A stretch of DNA of 64,000 nt from SSSZ01 sp036732025 (GCA_036732025.1 DAINDE010000021.1:1-64000), one strand, 5' to 3'. Counted from the stretch's first letter, positions 16,011 through 25,839 are shown. The notes: generated by a model from the sequence alone, not told the origin. A program made the numbers and translations.

Positions 16011-17018
16011 TCAGAGAGTGCCGGCGAGAATTCGTTCCAGGTTGTCGGCGGCGAATTCGCGGCCCTGGCTCGCGCCCAGGGCCGCAACATACGCCTGCAG
16101 GCTTTCCGGCAATGGCGCGCGCAGTTCCAGCGGCGCACCGCTCAGCGGGTGATGGAAGGCCATGCGCCAGGCGTGCAGGGCCATGCGCTTGAGGCCGTCT
16201 TTTTTCAGCGCCTTGTTGAGGGCGAAATCGCCATACTTTTCGTCCCCCAGGATGGGAAAGCCTAAGTGGGCCAGATGGACGCGGATCTGATGGGTGCGGC
16301 CGGTCTTCAACTGCGCCTCCAGCAGGCTCGCCTCCCGCCAGCGCGCCAGCAGTCGGAACACTGTGTGGGACGGCTTGCCCTCGGCATCGACGCTGACGCG
16401 GCGCTCGCCGCCCTCGGCCAGGTATTTGCGCAGGGGCAGGCGCACGTGCTGGGTGGCGTTCATCCAGCGCCCCTTGACCAGCACCAGGTAGCGCTTGTCG
16501 GCGCCCTCCCCGTGCTCGCGGAACATGTCGTGCAGGGCTGTCAGCGCCAGACGCTTCTTGCCAACGAGCAGGATGCCCGAGGTCTCGCGGTCCAGTCGGT
16601 GGGCGAGTTCGAGGAACTTGGCCTGGGGTCGCTGCCGGCGCAGGGCCTCGATGACGCCAAAACTGACGCCGCTGCCGCCATGGACGGCCACCCCTTCCGG
16701 CTTGTCGATGGCCAGCAGGGCCTCGTCCTCGAAGAGGATGGGCAACTCCACCCGCTGCTTGGCCACCTCCTCCGCCGCCACTTCAGGCCGATCGGCCACG
16801 CGGATGGGCGGGATGCGCAGGGTGTCGCCGGCCGCCACGCGGTAGGTGGCGTCGGCCCGCTTGCTGTTGACCCGCACCTCGCCGCTCCTCAGGATGCGGT
16901 AGATGTGGCTCTTGGGAACGCCCTTGCAGTGGCGGATGAGGAAGTTGTCGAGGCGCTGGCCTTGCTGTTCTTCACCGACCACCACGTGGGTGACGGATTT
17001 GTTACCGGCCACGTTCAT
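16011..17018 (-). CDS. rluC: 23S rRNA pseudouridine synthase RluC
   Basis: Isomerises uridines 955, 2504 and 2580 of 23S rRNA in E. coli. It has 335 residues. The N-terminal S4 domain (GQRLDNFLIRHCKGVPKSHIYRILRSGEVRVN, described by position 20-52) is followed by the catalytic RluA-family motif HRLDRETSGIL with the nucleophilic Asp. The C-terminal domain has the LKTGRTHQIRVHLAHLG block. ATG at 17018. It is divergent from rne, the same arrangement as in E. coli. Confidence 0.95.
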   Translation of the reverse strand: MNVAGNKSVTHVVVGEEQQGQRLDNFLIRHCKGVPKSHIYRILRSGEVRVNSKRADATYRVAAGDTLRIPPIRVADRPEVAAEEVAKQRVELPILFEDEALLAIDKPEGVAVHGGSGVSFGVIEALRRQRPQAKFLELAHRLDRETSGILLVGKKRLALTALHDMFREHGEGADKRYLVLVKGRWMNATQHVRLPLRKYLAEGGERRVSVDAEGKPSHTVFRLLARWREASLLEAQLKTGRTHQIRVHLAHLGFPILGDEKYGDFALNKALKKDGLKRMALHAWRMAFHHPLSGAPLELRAPLPESLQAYVAALGASQGREFAADNLERILAGTL

Positions 17019-17025
17019 TTTGCAA

Positions 17026-17419
17026 TATACTAATTTCGTTCTGCGTCTCGGTTTGCAAGAGAGATTGCACCGTCAGACCGCCGGCCCTCGTGTACCACGC
17101 GACCGCCTTGCGGCAGGCTCCGGTTTCTCACTTGCGCGAGTTGCGCAAGCCAGGCCAACGCGGATCGACTGGTTAAAGTCGCTCACCAAAAGTAGCGATG
17201 TTAATGGATTAGCCCACTCTAAGCACGCTCGGATTGACCGCAGCAGGATTTCCCCCCGCCGCCGACAAACAGAATATCGCGGCGATCGTTTCTCAGCGAA
17301 AGACCACTTTTCCCGTTGCCACTGAACACAACTCATGACGCAACCCGATAACTGAACGTGTCGCTGCCTGCGCGGGCGCTCCGTAGCAGCGTGCTGTTGT
17401 GCGCTGGAGCCCACCCATA
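17026..17419 (+). promoter_or_regulatory. Long rne leader region with putative -10 and stem-loop
   Basis: About 400 bp separates rluC from the rne ATG with no gene in it. TATACT (17026-17031) could be the rne -10, giving a 5' untranslated region of about 380 nt. It contains a perfect 7-bp hairpin, CTTGCGC/GCGCAAG (17131-17149, 5-nt loop). A long structured leader used for RNase E autoregulation is known in E. coli; the same role here is inference. No homologous hairpin could be recognised by eye. Confidence 0.45.
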
Positions 17420-20125
17420 ATGAAACGCATGCTATTCAATGCGACACAGGCGGAAGAACTCCGTGTCGCCATTGTCGACGGTCAAAAACTCATCGACCTC
17501 GACATTGAATCCGCCGCCAAGGAACAACGCAAAAGCAACATCTACAAGGGCATCATCACCCGTATCGAGCCGTCCCTCGAAGCCTGCTTCGTCGATTACG
17601 GCGCCGAGCGGCACGGTTTCCTGCCCTTCAAGGAAGTCTCCCGCGCCTACTTCCAGCCGGGCGTCGAGGTTTCCCGGGCCAAGATCAACGAGGCCCTGAA
17701 GGAAGGCCAGGAACTCATCGTCCAGGTGGACAAGGACGAACGGGGCAACAAGGGCGCCGCCCTCACCACCTACGTTTCCCTGGCCGGCCGTTACCTGGTC
17801 CTGATGCCCAACAACCCCCGGGGCGGTGGCGTCTCCCGCCGCGTGGACGGCGACGAGCGCACCGAACTGCGCGAGGTCATGGACCAGTTGGAAGTCCCCC
17901 AGGGCATGAGCCTCATCGCCCGCACTGCCGCCATCGGCCGCCAGGCCGAGGAACTGCAGTGGGACTTGAACTACCTGCTGCAGTTGTGGACCGCCATCGA
18001 AGGCGCCGCCCAGCAGCAAAGCGGCGCCTTCCTCATCTACCTGGAAGGCAGCCTGGTCATCCGCGCCATCCGCGACTACTTCCAGCCTGAAATCGGCGAG
18101 ATCCTCATCGACACCGACGAGATCTACGAGCAGGCCCGCGCCTTCATGGGCACGGTGATGCCGGGCAACGTCAACCGCGTCAAGCGTTATCGCGATGACG
18201 TTCCGCTCTTTTCCCGCTTCCAGATCGAGCACCAGATCGAGACGGCCTTCGCCCGCCAGGTCAACCTGCCCTCCGGCGGCGCCATCGTCATCGACCACAC
18301 CGAGGCCCTGGTGGCGGTGGACGTGAACTCCGGCCGCGCCACCAAGGGTTCCGACATCGAGGAAACGGCCCTCAAGACCAACCTGGAAGCCGCCGACGAG
18401 ATTGCCCGCCAGCTTCGCCTGCGCGACCTGGGCGGCCTCATCGTCATCGACTTCATCGACATGGAGAACGCCAGGAACCAGCGCGAGGTCGAGAACCGCC
18501 TCCGCGACGCCCTGCGCTTCGACCGCGCCCGCGTCCAGATGGGCAAGATCAGCCGCTTCGGCCTGATGGAATTGTCCCGCCAGCGCCTGCGCCCGGCCCT
18601 GGCCGAGACCAGCTACATCCCCTGCCCGCGGTGCACCGGCACCGGCCATATCCGTTCGACGGAATCCGCCGCCCTCCATATCCTGCGCATCCTCGAAGAG
18701 GAAGCCATGAAGGAAAACACCGCCGCCGTGCATGTCCAGGTACCCGTCGACGTGGCCACCTTCCTGCTCAATGAGAAACGCCCGGATATCCAGGCCATCG
18801 AGCTGCGCCACAAGGTCACCATCCTCCTGATCCCCAATATCAACCTGGAGACGCCGGCCCACAGTGTCGTGCGCCTGCGGCACGACGACCTGAATCAGGA
18901 GGACATCAAGGAACCGTCCTACAAGATGGTCGAGGTGCCGGCCGAAGAAAATACCCGCCCGGGCGGCAGCGACAAGGAAGCCGGCAAGCCGCGGCAGGAA
19001 GCCGCCATCAAGAACATCACGCCGGAGCAGCCGGCACCGCTGATCGCAGAGAAGGCGCCGGAGGCACCGCCCCCCGCCGCGCCCCAGCCCGGCCTGTTCT
19101 CCCGCCTCTTCTCCTGGCTGCGTACGGCACCGCAACCCGCCCCGGCTCCGGTTCCCACTCCGGAACCTGCCAAGAAGCCCCGCGAAGGCCAACGTGGCGA
19201 AGGGCGCCGTGAACGCGGCGAAGGCCGCCGCGGCGGTCGCAACGGCAATCGCCGCGACGAGGAACGCGGCGACCGCGCCGAGCGCCAGGAGCGCAGCGGC
19301 CGTGGCGAGAAATCCGCCGAACGGGTGCCCCGTGAAGGAGCCCAGCGCGAGGACGGCGCCACCGGCGGCGAACGCCAGGAGCGCCGGCCCCGCGGTGAGC
19401 GCAAGGAACGTCGCGAACGCCAGCAGCCGCCCGCCCCCGCCGCCGAAGGCCAGGAAAACCTCCCGGCTGCAACGGCCCTGGTAGCCGGCGAAGCCACCGC
19501 CGTGGCCGCAGCAGCGCCCGAAGCCGCCGAGGGCGGCGAGGAGCAGGGCGGCCGCCGTCGCGGTCGTCGGGGTGGCCGTGGCCGCGGCGAGCGTCGGCCC
19601 GAAGCCGCTGCCGAAGCGGGCAACGCCACGGAATCCTTGGAAGCTGCCGCCGTTGCGCCTGTCCCCGAAACGGCCGTAGCCGACGCGCCGGCCCCCGCCG
19701 AAGCTGTTGCCAGCCCGGCTTCCGACTCCACAGCGGAAGTAGCGGTTGTCGAGGCCGAGATTCCTGCTACCCCCGTGGTTGAAACCTCCGCCCCGGCGGT
19801 GGTTGCGAAAGCGCTGCCGCAAGCGGCGCCGGTTCCGGCAGCCCCTGTGGCTACCGAGACCGTCCTGCCGGCCGTATCCGAAACACCGGCTCCGGCTGCC
19901 GCGGAGATTGCCGAGGTAGCACCGGTTCCTGCCGCCGAGCCCATCAACCTGACTCAGGTGCTGGAAGAAACCGGTCTGGTCATGGTTCAGACCTCGGCGA
20001 CGACCGCCCAGTCGTGGCAACCGCAGGTGCCAGCCGTCAAGCTGGGGCGGCCGCGCAAACAGACCGAGGCCGACGAGGAGGCAACCGACAGCGCCCCCCT
20101 CACCATGGTGGAAACGCACAAGTAA
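17420..20125 (+). CDS. rne: Ribonuclease E
   Basis: Essential endoribonuclease for mRNA decay and rRNA/tRNA processing, and scaffold of the degradosome at the inner membrane. It has 901 residues. The S1 RNA-binding domain lies at about 35-120. The DNase-I-like catalytic domain has D301 (AVDVNSG) and D344 (VIDFIDM), and the zinc-link cysteines are C402 and C405 (CPRC). From about residue 500 the tail is low-complexity: Arg/Glu/Gly-rich (RNA-binding) and then Ala/Pro/Val/Glu-rich. ATG at 17420 gives MKRMLFNA, as in other RNase E proteins. The full-length tail indicates RNase E rather than RNase G. Confidence 0.97.
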   Translation: MKRMLFNATQAEELRVAIVDGQKLIDLDIESAAKEQRKSNIYKGIITRIEPSLEACFVDYGAERHGFLPFKEVSRAYFQPGVEVSRAKINEALKEGQELIVQVDKDERGNKGAALTTYVSLAGRYLVLMPNNPRGGGVSRRVDGDERTELREVMDQLEVPQGMSLIARTAAIGRQAEELQWDLNYLLQLWTAIEGAAQQQSGAFLIYLEGSLVIRAIRDYFQPEIGEILIDTDEIYEQARAFMGTVMPGNVNRVKRYRDDVPLFSRFQIEHQIETAFARQVNLPSGGAIVIDHTEALVAVDVNSGRATKGSDIEETALKTNLEAADEIARQLRLRDLGGLIVIDFIDMENARNQREVENRLRDALRFDRARVQMGKISRFGLMELSRQRLRPALAETSYIPCPRCTGTGHIRSTESAALHILRILEEEAMKENTAAVHVQVPVDVATFLLNEKRPDIQAIELRHKVTILLIPNINLETPAHSVVRLRHDDLNQEDIKEPSYKMVEVPAEENTRPGGSDKEAGKPRQEAAIKNITPEQPAPLIAEKAPEAPPPAAPQPGLFSRLFSWLRTAPQPAPAPVPTPEPAKKPREGQRGEGRRERGEGRRGGRNGNRRDEERGDRAERQERSGRGEKSAERVPREGAQREDGATGGERQERRPRGERKERRERQQPPAPAAEGQENLPAATALVAGEATAVAAAAPEAAEGGEEQGGRRRGRRGGRGRGERRPEAAAEAGNATESLEAAAVAPVPETAVADAPAPAEAVASPASDSTAEVAVVEAEIPATPVVETSAPAVVAKALPQAAPVPAAPVATETVLPAVSETPAPAAAEIAEVAPVPAAEPINLTQVLEETGLVMVQTSATTAQSWQPQVPAVKLGRPRKQTEADEEATDSAPLTMVETHK

Positions 20126-20146
20126 GCCCGTTGGGCTGAGAAGCAC

Positions 20147-20174
20147 AAGGGGCGCCCGCGGGCGCCCCTTTTCG
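20147..20174 (+). terminator. Intrinsic terminator after rne
   Basis: A GC-rich perfect stem (GGGGCGCCC with GGGCGCCCC, 2-nt apical loop, extended by A-T pairs) is followed by TTTT. It lies 22 bp after the rne stop and 13 bp before the end of the convergent phosphatase gene. It probably works for both strands. Confidence 0.9.
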
Positions 20175-20186
20175 TTGGGTTAAGCC

Positions 20187-20681
20187 TCAGGAAGCGCGCT
20201 GCTCGACCAAGCGCCCCTTCAACTCTTCCACCAGGCCGGCGGCGGCGTCCTCGACCATGTCCAGGACGATGTCGAAGCCATGGCCAAGCCCGTAGTAGGG
20301 ATCCGGCACTTCGTCGTCATCGAAGCTGCGGGCGTACTCCATGAACAGCCGGATGCGCCCATGGGCATCCGGCGGGGCCATGCGCCTCAGGCTTTCCAGG
20401 TTGTTGCGATCCATGGCCAGGATGAGATCGAAGTACTCCAGGTCCTGGTGGGCCACCTTGCGGGCACGCAACTGGGAAAGGTTGTAACCGCGGACCGCCG
20501 CCGCCCGCTGGGTCCGCTGGTCGGGGGCCTCCCCGACGTGGTAGCCGTGGGTTCCCGCAGAATCAACTTCAACTTTATCGCCCAATCCATTGTTTTTTAT
20601 AAATTTACGAAGCACAACCTCAGCCGTGGGCGAACGGCATATATTGCCCATGCACACCAGAAGTACGCGATACGTCGTCAT
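20187..20681 (-). CDS. Low-molecular-weight protein-tyrosine phosphatase
   Basis: A 164-residue LMW-PTP. The P-loop C10-x5-R16 (LVCMGNICRSPTAE) sits at the N-terminus and the general acid Asp is in VPDPYYG. Homologues (Wzb/Etp type) dephosphorylate tyrosine autokinases in capsule and exopolysaccharide export, but no kinase or polysaccharide gene is nearby. The start ATG overlaps the uvrB stop (ATGA), so it is co-translated with uvrB. Confidence 0.93.
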   Translation of the reverse strand: MTTYRVLLVCMGNICRSPTAEVVLRKFIKNNGLGDKVEVDSAGTHGYHVGEAPDQRTQRAAAVRGYNLSQLRARKVAHQDLEYFDLILAMDRNNLESLRRMAPPDAHGRIRLFMEYARSFDDDEVPDPYYGLGHGFDIVLDMVEDAAAGLVEELKGRLVEQRAS

Positions 20682-22750
20682 CCGCTTTCATCTCCGTCGC
20701 GGTCGTGGAGCGCCGCGCCGAAAACCCGTTCCTTGATGCGGAACAATTCGTCACGCGCCGCTGCCGCTTTTTCGAACTCGAGGTTCCTGGCGAACTCGAG
20801 CATTTCTTTTTCCCGGCGCTTGATTTCTTTCGCCAGCGCCTTGGCGTCCATCGCCTCGTACGCCGCCTGTTGTTCGGCGGCTTTGAGTTCAGTACGGGCC
20901 GTCTCATTATCATAGACGCCGTCGATGATGTCTTTGATCCGCTTCAAAACGCCCTTGGGCGTGATGCCGTTGGCTGCATTGAATTCCATTTGCTTGTGCC
21001 GCCGCCGTTCCGTCTCGCCCAGGGCCCGCCGCATCGACTCCGTAATGATATCAGCATAAAGAATGGCGGTGCCGTGGATATGCCGGGCAGCTCGCCCGAT
21101 GGTCTGGATGAGCGAGCGCTCGGAGCGCAGGAAGCCCTCCTTGTCGGCATCCAGGATGGCTACCAGGGAGACCTCGGGGATGTCGAGGCCCTCCCGTAGC
21201 AGGTTGATGCCGACGAGGACGTCGAATTCCCCGAGGCGCAGGTCGCGGATGATCTCCACCCGCTCCACGGTGTCGATGTCGGAATGCAGGTAGCGCACCC
21301 GTATCCCGTTGTCGGCCAGGAAGTCGGTCAGATCCTCGGCCATGCGCTTGGTCAGGGTCGTCACCAGGACACGCTCCCGGGCCTCCACCCGCTTGCGGAT
21401 TTCGGCCAGGAGGTCGTCCACCTGGGTGGACGCCGGACGGACCAACACCTCCGGGTCCACCAGGCCGGTGGGCCGCACCACCTGTTCCACCACCTGTCCG
21501 GCATGGGTGTTTTCGTAGTCTGCCGGAGTGGCGGAGACGAACACGGTCTGCCGCATGTGGGCCTCGAATTCCTCGAACCGCAGGGGCCGGTTGTCCAGGG
21601 CAGAAGGCAGGCGGAAGCCATAATCCACCAGGTTTTCCTTGCGCGAGCGGTCGCCCTTGTACATGCCGCCGACCTGGCCGATGGTGACGTGGGATTCGTC
21701 GATGAACATGAGGGCATCGGGCGGCAGGTAGTCGATGAGGGTAGGCGGCGGATCACCCGCCTGGCGGCCGGAAAGGTGCCGGGAATAGTTCTCGATGCCC
21801 TTGCAGAAGCCGATCTGGTCGAGGAGTTCCAGGTCGAAGCGGGTGCGCTGCTCGATGCGCTGGGCCTCCACCAGTTTCTGGTGCTTGCTGAAAAAATCCA
21901 CCCGCTCCCGCAACTCGGCCTTGATGGCCTCGATGGCCCGCAACACGGTGGCCCGCGGCGTCACGTAATGGGAAGCCGGGAACACCGTAAAACGCAGCGC
22001 CTTGTGCAGCAGGTGGCCGGTAAGAGGGTCGAAGAACTGCAGGCCGTCGATCTCGTCGTCGAAAAGGGAGACACGGATAGCGTGCTCGGCGTGCTCCGCC
22101 GGGAAGATGTCGATGATGTCGCCCCGCACGCGGAAGGTGCCGCGGTGGAAATCCATGTCGTTGCGCTCGTACTGCATTTCCGACAGGCGCTTGACGATAG
22201 CCCGCTGGTCGAGCTTGTCCCCCACCCGCATGGTGAGGATCATGTTGTGGTACTCGTCCCGGTCGCCGATGCCGTAGATGCACGACACCGTGGCGACGAT
22301 CACCACGTCCCGCCGCTCGATCAGGCTCTTGGTGGCCGACAGCCGCATCTGCTCGATGTGGTCGTTGATCGAACTGTCCTTCTCGATGTAGAGATCGCGG
22401 GAAGGAACGTAGGCTTCCGGCTGGTAGTAGTCGTAGTAGGAGACGAAGTACTCCACCGCGTTTTCCGGGAAGAACTCCTTGAACTCGGCGTAGAGCTGGG
22501 CGGCCAGGGTCTTGTTGGGGGCCAGCACCAGGGCCGGACGGCCGGTACGGGCGATGACGTTGGCCATGGTGTAGGTTTTGCCGGAGCCGGTCACCCCCAG
22601 CAGTGTCTGGAAGGAGAGGCCGTCCTCCAGCCCCTCCACCAGTTGCCGGATGGCTTCCGGCTGGTCGCCGGCGGGAGGGAAAAGCTGGTGGAGCCGGAAG
22701 GGGCTGCCCGGGAAGGTGACCACGGGCGTGTCGGGGGCGGTCGCGCTCAT
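20678..22750 (-). CDS. uvrB: Excinuclease ABC subunit B (UvrB)
   Basis: Damage-verification helicase of nucleotide excision repair. It has 690 residues. Walker A is GVTGSGKT (52-59), and the beta-hairpin residues lie in the YYDYYQPEAY segment. Walker B is in FIDESH, with helicase motifs V and VI in INLLREGLDIPEVSL and QTIGRAARH. The C-terminal UVR motif interacts with UvrC. ATG at 22750 (MSATAPDTP); upstream in-frame codons are not conserved-looking. It is divergent from the aminotransferase gene. Confidence 0.98.
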   Translation of the reverse strand: MSATAPDTPVVTFPGSPFRLHQLFPPAGDQPEAIRQLVEGLEDGLSFQTLLGVTGSGKTYTMANVIARTGRPALVLAPNKTLAAQLYAEFKEFFPENAVEYFVSYYDYYQPEAYVPSRDLYIEKDSSINDHIEQMRLSATKSLIERRDVVIVATVSCIYGIGDRDEYHNMILTMRVGDKLDQRAIVKRLSEMQYERNDMDFHRGTFRVRGDIIDIFPAEHAEHAIRVSLFDDEIDGLQFFDPLTGHLLHKALRFTVFPASHYVTPRATVLRAIEAIKAELRERVDFFSKHQKLVEAQRIEQRTRFDLELLDQIGFCKGIENYSRHLSGRQAGDPPPTLIDYLPPDALMFIDESHVTIGQVGGMYKGDRSRKENLVDYGFRLPSALDNRPLRFEEFEAHMRQTVFVSATPADYENTHAGQVVEQVVRPTGLVDPEVLVRPASTQVDDLLAEIRKRVEARERVLVTTLTKRMAEDLTDFLADNGIRVRYLHSDIDTVERVEIIRDLRLGEFDVLVGINLLREGLDIPEVSLVAILDADKEGFLRSERSLIQTIGRAARHIHGTAILYADIITESMRRALGETERRRHKQMEFNAANGITPKGVLKRIKDIIDGVYDNETARTELKAAEQQAAYEAMDAKALAKEIKRREKEMLEFARNLEFEKAAAARDELFRIKERVFGAALHDRDGDESG

Positions 22751-22829
22751 GCTAGAATTCTTTGGTTTCAAGGCCTTCGGCACAGCCCGGGCCATCGGTA
22801 ATTACAGCATATCATCCCATGGAGTTCCT

Positions 22830-24038
22830 ATGACCTCGTCGATCTTTGCCGCGGTGGAGATGGCCCCGCGTGACCCCATCCTCGGCCTGAACGAAGCCTT
22901 CAATGCCGATCCCCGCAGCACCAAGGTCAACCTTGGCGTCGGCGTCTATTTCGACGACAACGGCAAGATTCCCCTCCTGGCCGCCGTCAAGGCCGCCGAG
23001 GAAGTGCGCCTGAAGGCCGCCCCGCCCCGTGGCTACCAGCCCATCGAAGGCGCCCCCGCCTATAACAACGCCGTGCAGAACCTGCTCTTCGGCAAGGATT
23101 CCGCCCTCGTCGCCAATGGCCAGATCGTCACTGCCCAGGCCCTGGGCGGCACCGGCGCCCTCAAGATCGGCGCCGACTACCTGAAGCGCCTCAACCCGGA
23201 AGCCAAGGTCTACATCAGCGACCCCTCCTGGGAAAACCACCGCGCCCTGTTCGAGTCCGCCGGCTTCACCGTCGAGAACTACCCCTATTACGACGCCGCC
23301 ACCCGCGGCGTTAACTTCGACGGCATGAAGGCCTGCCTGGCCGGCCTGCCCGCCGGCTCCATCATCGTGCTGCACGCCTGCTGCCACAACCCCACCGGCG
23401 CCGATCTCTCCGACGCCCAGTGGGCCGAGGTGGTCGCCATGTGCAAGGAACGCGGCCTGGTGCCCTTCCTCGACATGGCCTACCAGGGTTTCGCCGACGG
23501 CATCGACGCCGATGCCGTCGCCGTGCGCGCCTTCTCCGCCTCTGGCCTGCAGTTCTTCGCCTCCAGCTCCTTCTCCAAGAACTTCTCCCTCTACGGCGAG
23601 CGCGTCGGTGCCCTCTCCATCGTCACCGCCAGCAAGGAAGAAGCCGGCCGGGTCATGTCGCAGCTGAAGCGCGTCATCCGTACCAATTATTCCAACCCGC
23701 CCACCCATGGCGGCGCCCTGGTGGCGGCGGTGCTCGCCTCCCCCGAACTGCGCCAGATGTGGGAAGCCGAGCTGGCCGGCATGCGCGACCGCATCCGCGC
23801 CATGCGTACCGGCCTCGTCGACGCCATCAAGGCCCAGGGCGTCGCCCAGGACTTTTCCTTCGTGGTCAAGCAGCGCGGCATGTTCTCCTACACCGGGCTG
23901 ACCGCCGCCCAGGTTGAGCGCATGAAGGACGAGTTCGGCATTTACGCCGTGTCCACCGGCCGCATCTGCCTGGCTGCGCTGAACACCAAGAACCTGGAGT
24001 ACGTGGCCAAGGCCGTCGCCGCCGTCACCAAGGGTTGA
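22830..24038 (+). CDS. Aromatic/aspartate aminotransferase (class I, PLP)
   Basis: A 402-residue fold-type I aminotransferase resembling TyrB/AspC. It starts MTSSIFAAVEMAPRDPILGLNEAF, the standard opening of this group. The PLP lysine is in SSSFSKNFSLYGERVG and the substrate carboxylate Arg is near the C-terminus (YAVSTGRICLAAL). GGAG is 9 nt before the ATG. It converts aspartate, tyrosine or phenylalanine to the 2-oxo acid with 2-oxoglutarate. Whether aspartate or aromatic amino acids are preferred cannot be told from sequence alone. Confidence 0.92.
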   Translation: MTSSIFAAVEMAPRDPILGLNEAFNADPRSTKVNLGVGVYFDDNGKIPLLAAVKAAEEVRLKAAPPRGYQPIEGAPAYNNAVQNLLFGKDSALVANGQIVTAQALGGTGALKIGADYLKRLNPEAKVYISDPSWENHRALFESAGFTVENYPYYDAATRGVNFDGMKACLAGLPAGSIIVLHACCHNPTGADLSDAQWAEVVAMCKERGLVPFLDMAYQGFADGIDADAVAVRAFSASGLQFFASSSFSKNFSLYGERVGALSIVTASKEEAGRVMSQLKRVIRTNYSNPPTHGGALVAAVLASPELRQMWEAELAGMRDRIRAMRTGLVDAIKAQGVAQDFSFVVKQRGMFSYTGLTAAQVERMKDEFGIYAVSTGRICLAALNTKNLEYVAKAVAAVTKG

Positions 24039-24058
24039 TTCCGGCAGGAACGAACCTC

Positions 24059-24086
24059 GGGGGCCGGGCTTTGCCCGGCCCCCTGC
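24059..24086 (+). terminator. Terminator-like hairpin after the aminotransferase gene
   Basis: A perfect 11-bp stem (GGGGGCCGGGC with GCCCGGCCCCC, TTT loop) 20 bp after the stop codon. The T-run is poor (TGCCGTTT). It lies just before the end of the convergent AsmA-like gene and may serve both. Confidence 0.65.
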
Positions 24087-24089
24087 CGT

Positions 24090-25802
24090 TTACCGGACTG
24101 ATTCCGCCACCATCGCCGACTGCTGGCCGCTGACGCGGATGTTAGCCCGCACCGGCGAAGCGGACCCCGCCAGGGTTACGCTGAAGGCGCCGACGACCGT
24201 CCCGGCCCGGTTGGCGCCAAGGTTCCCCGAGGCCGACAGCAGTCCCGCGCTCAGTTGGAGGTCGCGACCTTCGAACTGCTTGGCGGAAACCCGCAGGCTG
24301 CCTTTCAGGCTCTCGAACTTGGTACCGCCGGTGCGGCTCACGCCCCGCCGGGCGGCTTCGCCAAGATCCACTCCGTGCAACACCCCGCGGCTGATCTCGG
24401 CATCGACCAGCGCTTCGGCACCAGCCCACAGGCCATGCCAGTCGCCGCCTGTGCCGCGGAAGCGCATGCTGCCGCTCAACTCACCGTCGATACGCAGCGG
24501 CACACCCAAGGTTTCAGCCAGCAGGCGGCTGTTCAGGCGCGCCAGTGAAGCATCGCCCGCCATCACCAGGCCGTTGGTCCAGTCCAGCAGCCAGCTGCCC
24601 CGCACGGCGCCACCGAGGACGGTCGCGTCGACGTCCTGGACGATGAGCTTGCCCTTTTGCAGAAGAGCCTTGGCCTGCATCGCGTCGAATACCAGCTTGC
24701 CTTCGCCCGAGGGTTTCCAGGCCAGGCCGGCGATGGTCAGGCCGAGCCCCATCGCTGTCGGCAGGGCCTCGATGCGCAGGCTGCGGTCGGCTGTCTGCAG
24801 GGTCAGCTTGTCGAGGCCGCCGGCGGGCTTGAAGAAGGCTTCGCCGCTGAGGCCGGAGAGGGCGATTTCGGGCGTGACGACGGTAACGTCGCGCAAGGTG
24901 ACCTGCCCCAGAATGAATCCGCTCCCCTCCGGGCTGCCCCCCGGTCCCGACGACAGGACTGCCAGGCGGTCCGCCCCCAGGGTGATGCCGCTCATGTCCA
25001 TGCCGTTGAGGGTCTTGCGCCCGCTGCCGAACAGGGCCAGGGGCGATGGCAGGCGAATGTCGTCGATGCGGGAGTCGCCCCCCTCGCCGATGCGGATGTT
25101 GCGCAGATAAAGCCCGGGACGGGGCTGGAAGCCGATGGCAACGCTCTCGATCCTCGCCGTTCCTCCGAAGGCCCGGCCCAGGGCCGCCTCGAACTCCGGC
25201 TTGTAGCGGCCGTAGGGAAAGAGCAGAACCACGCCGGCGGCAAAGATGAATACAAACAGCAACAACCACCCCAACATGGCCGGCCGCAACTGGATAGGGG
25301 GGCGGTCGGCGGAATCCCGCGGCGAACCCTCACCGCCACCGTGTTTTTCCAGGGTTGCCGCCAGGCGCTCCCGGAGGCCGGACTTCGCCTCTGCCTCCGC
25401 TTCCTCATCCACGGGCAGGATGGGCTTGCCAAAGGTCGAAAAGACGCTGGGCAGCCCCCGGCTCGTCAGCTTGGCGTCGCTCTGCTGGAGGGACTTGGGG
25501 CCAAAGGTCGAGAACTGGGAGGCCGGTGAACTGGCCGCCACCCTTTGCTGGGCCAGCCGGGCGCTTTCCTCCCAGACCGAGGCGGCCTCCAGGGCGGGGG
25601 CAATGAACCCCCCCTTTTCCAGTTCCACCAGGGCGGCCTCCACCAGCTTGGCGTTGCCGACTTTCTCAGCCAGTTCTCCCACGGTCATCTTGCCGTCCAC
25701 CTGGACGAGGACCATGCGCAGGTTGCGCTGCACAACCCGCGTACTCTGGCGGACCGCTTCATCGCCGATCGGCGTTTTGGCGTAAATCAGATTCTGATCC
25801 AT
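24090..25802 (-). CDS. AsmA-like single-pass membrane protein of unknown function
   Basis: A 570-residue protein. The N-terminal cytoplasmic domain (about 1-90) looks like a small winged-helix regulatory module (VDGKMTVGELAEKVG). A low-complexity linker follows (90-170), then one transmembrane helix (176-197). The large periplasmic C-terminal part has repeated beta-rich segments of the AsmA type (IRIGEGGDSRIDDIRL; SGSMRFRGTGGDWHGLW). AsmA-like proteins are tied to outer-membrane lipid transport. The start is uncertain: MDQNLIYAKT at 25802 is preferred because starts further upstream (25853, 25868) run into the tRNA-Asn promoter, although 25868 has an AGAGG SD. No function is assigned. Confidence 0.65.
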   Translation of the reverse strand: MDQNLIYAKTPIGDEAVRQSTRVVQRNLRMVLVQVDGKMTVGELAEKVGNAKLVEAALVELEKGGFIAPALEAASVWEESARLAQQRVAASSPASQFSTFGPKSLQQSDAKLTSRGLPSVFSTFGKPILPVDEEAEAEAKSGLRERLAATLEKHGGGEGSPRDSADRPPIQLRPAMLGWLLLFVFIFAAGVVLLFPYGRYKPEFEAALGRAFGGTARIESVAIGFQPRPGLYLRNIRIGEGGDSRIDDIRLPSPLALFGSGRKTLNGMDMSGITLGADRLAVLSSGPGGSPEGSGFILGQVTLRDVTVVTPEIALSGLSGEAFFKPAGGLDKLTLQTADRSLRIEALPTAMGLGLTIAGLAWKPSGEGKLVFDAMQAKALLQKGKLIVQDVDATVLGGAVRGSWLLDWTNGLVMAGDASLARLNSRLLAETLGVPLRIDGELSGSMRFRGTGGDWHGLWAGAEALVDAEISRGVLHGVDLGEAARRGVSRTGGTKFESLKGSLRVSAKQFEGRDLQLSAGLLSASGNLGANRAGTVVGAFSVTLAGSASPVRANIRVSGQQSAMVAESVR

Positions 25803-25839
25803 GCGCTTGTACTTTTTCTGTCCATATTCGCTGAAACGC

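Noticed and set aside
18400..19700. Repetitive Arg/Gly/Ala-rich DNA in the rne tail as a tandem repeat
   Set aside because: Low-complexity coding typical of RNase E C-termini; no exact repeat unit.
17432..20146. A 900-codon open frame antisense to rne
   Set aside because: It mirrors the high-GC codon pattern of rne, has Gly/His-rich low-complexity translation and no start signal or family motif; a shadow frame.
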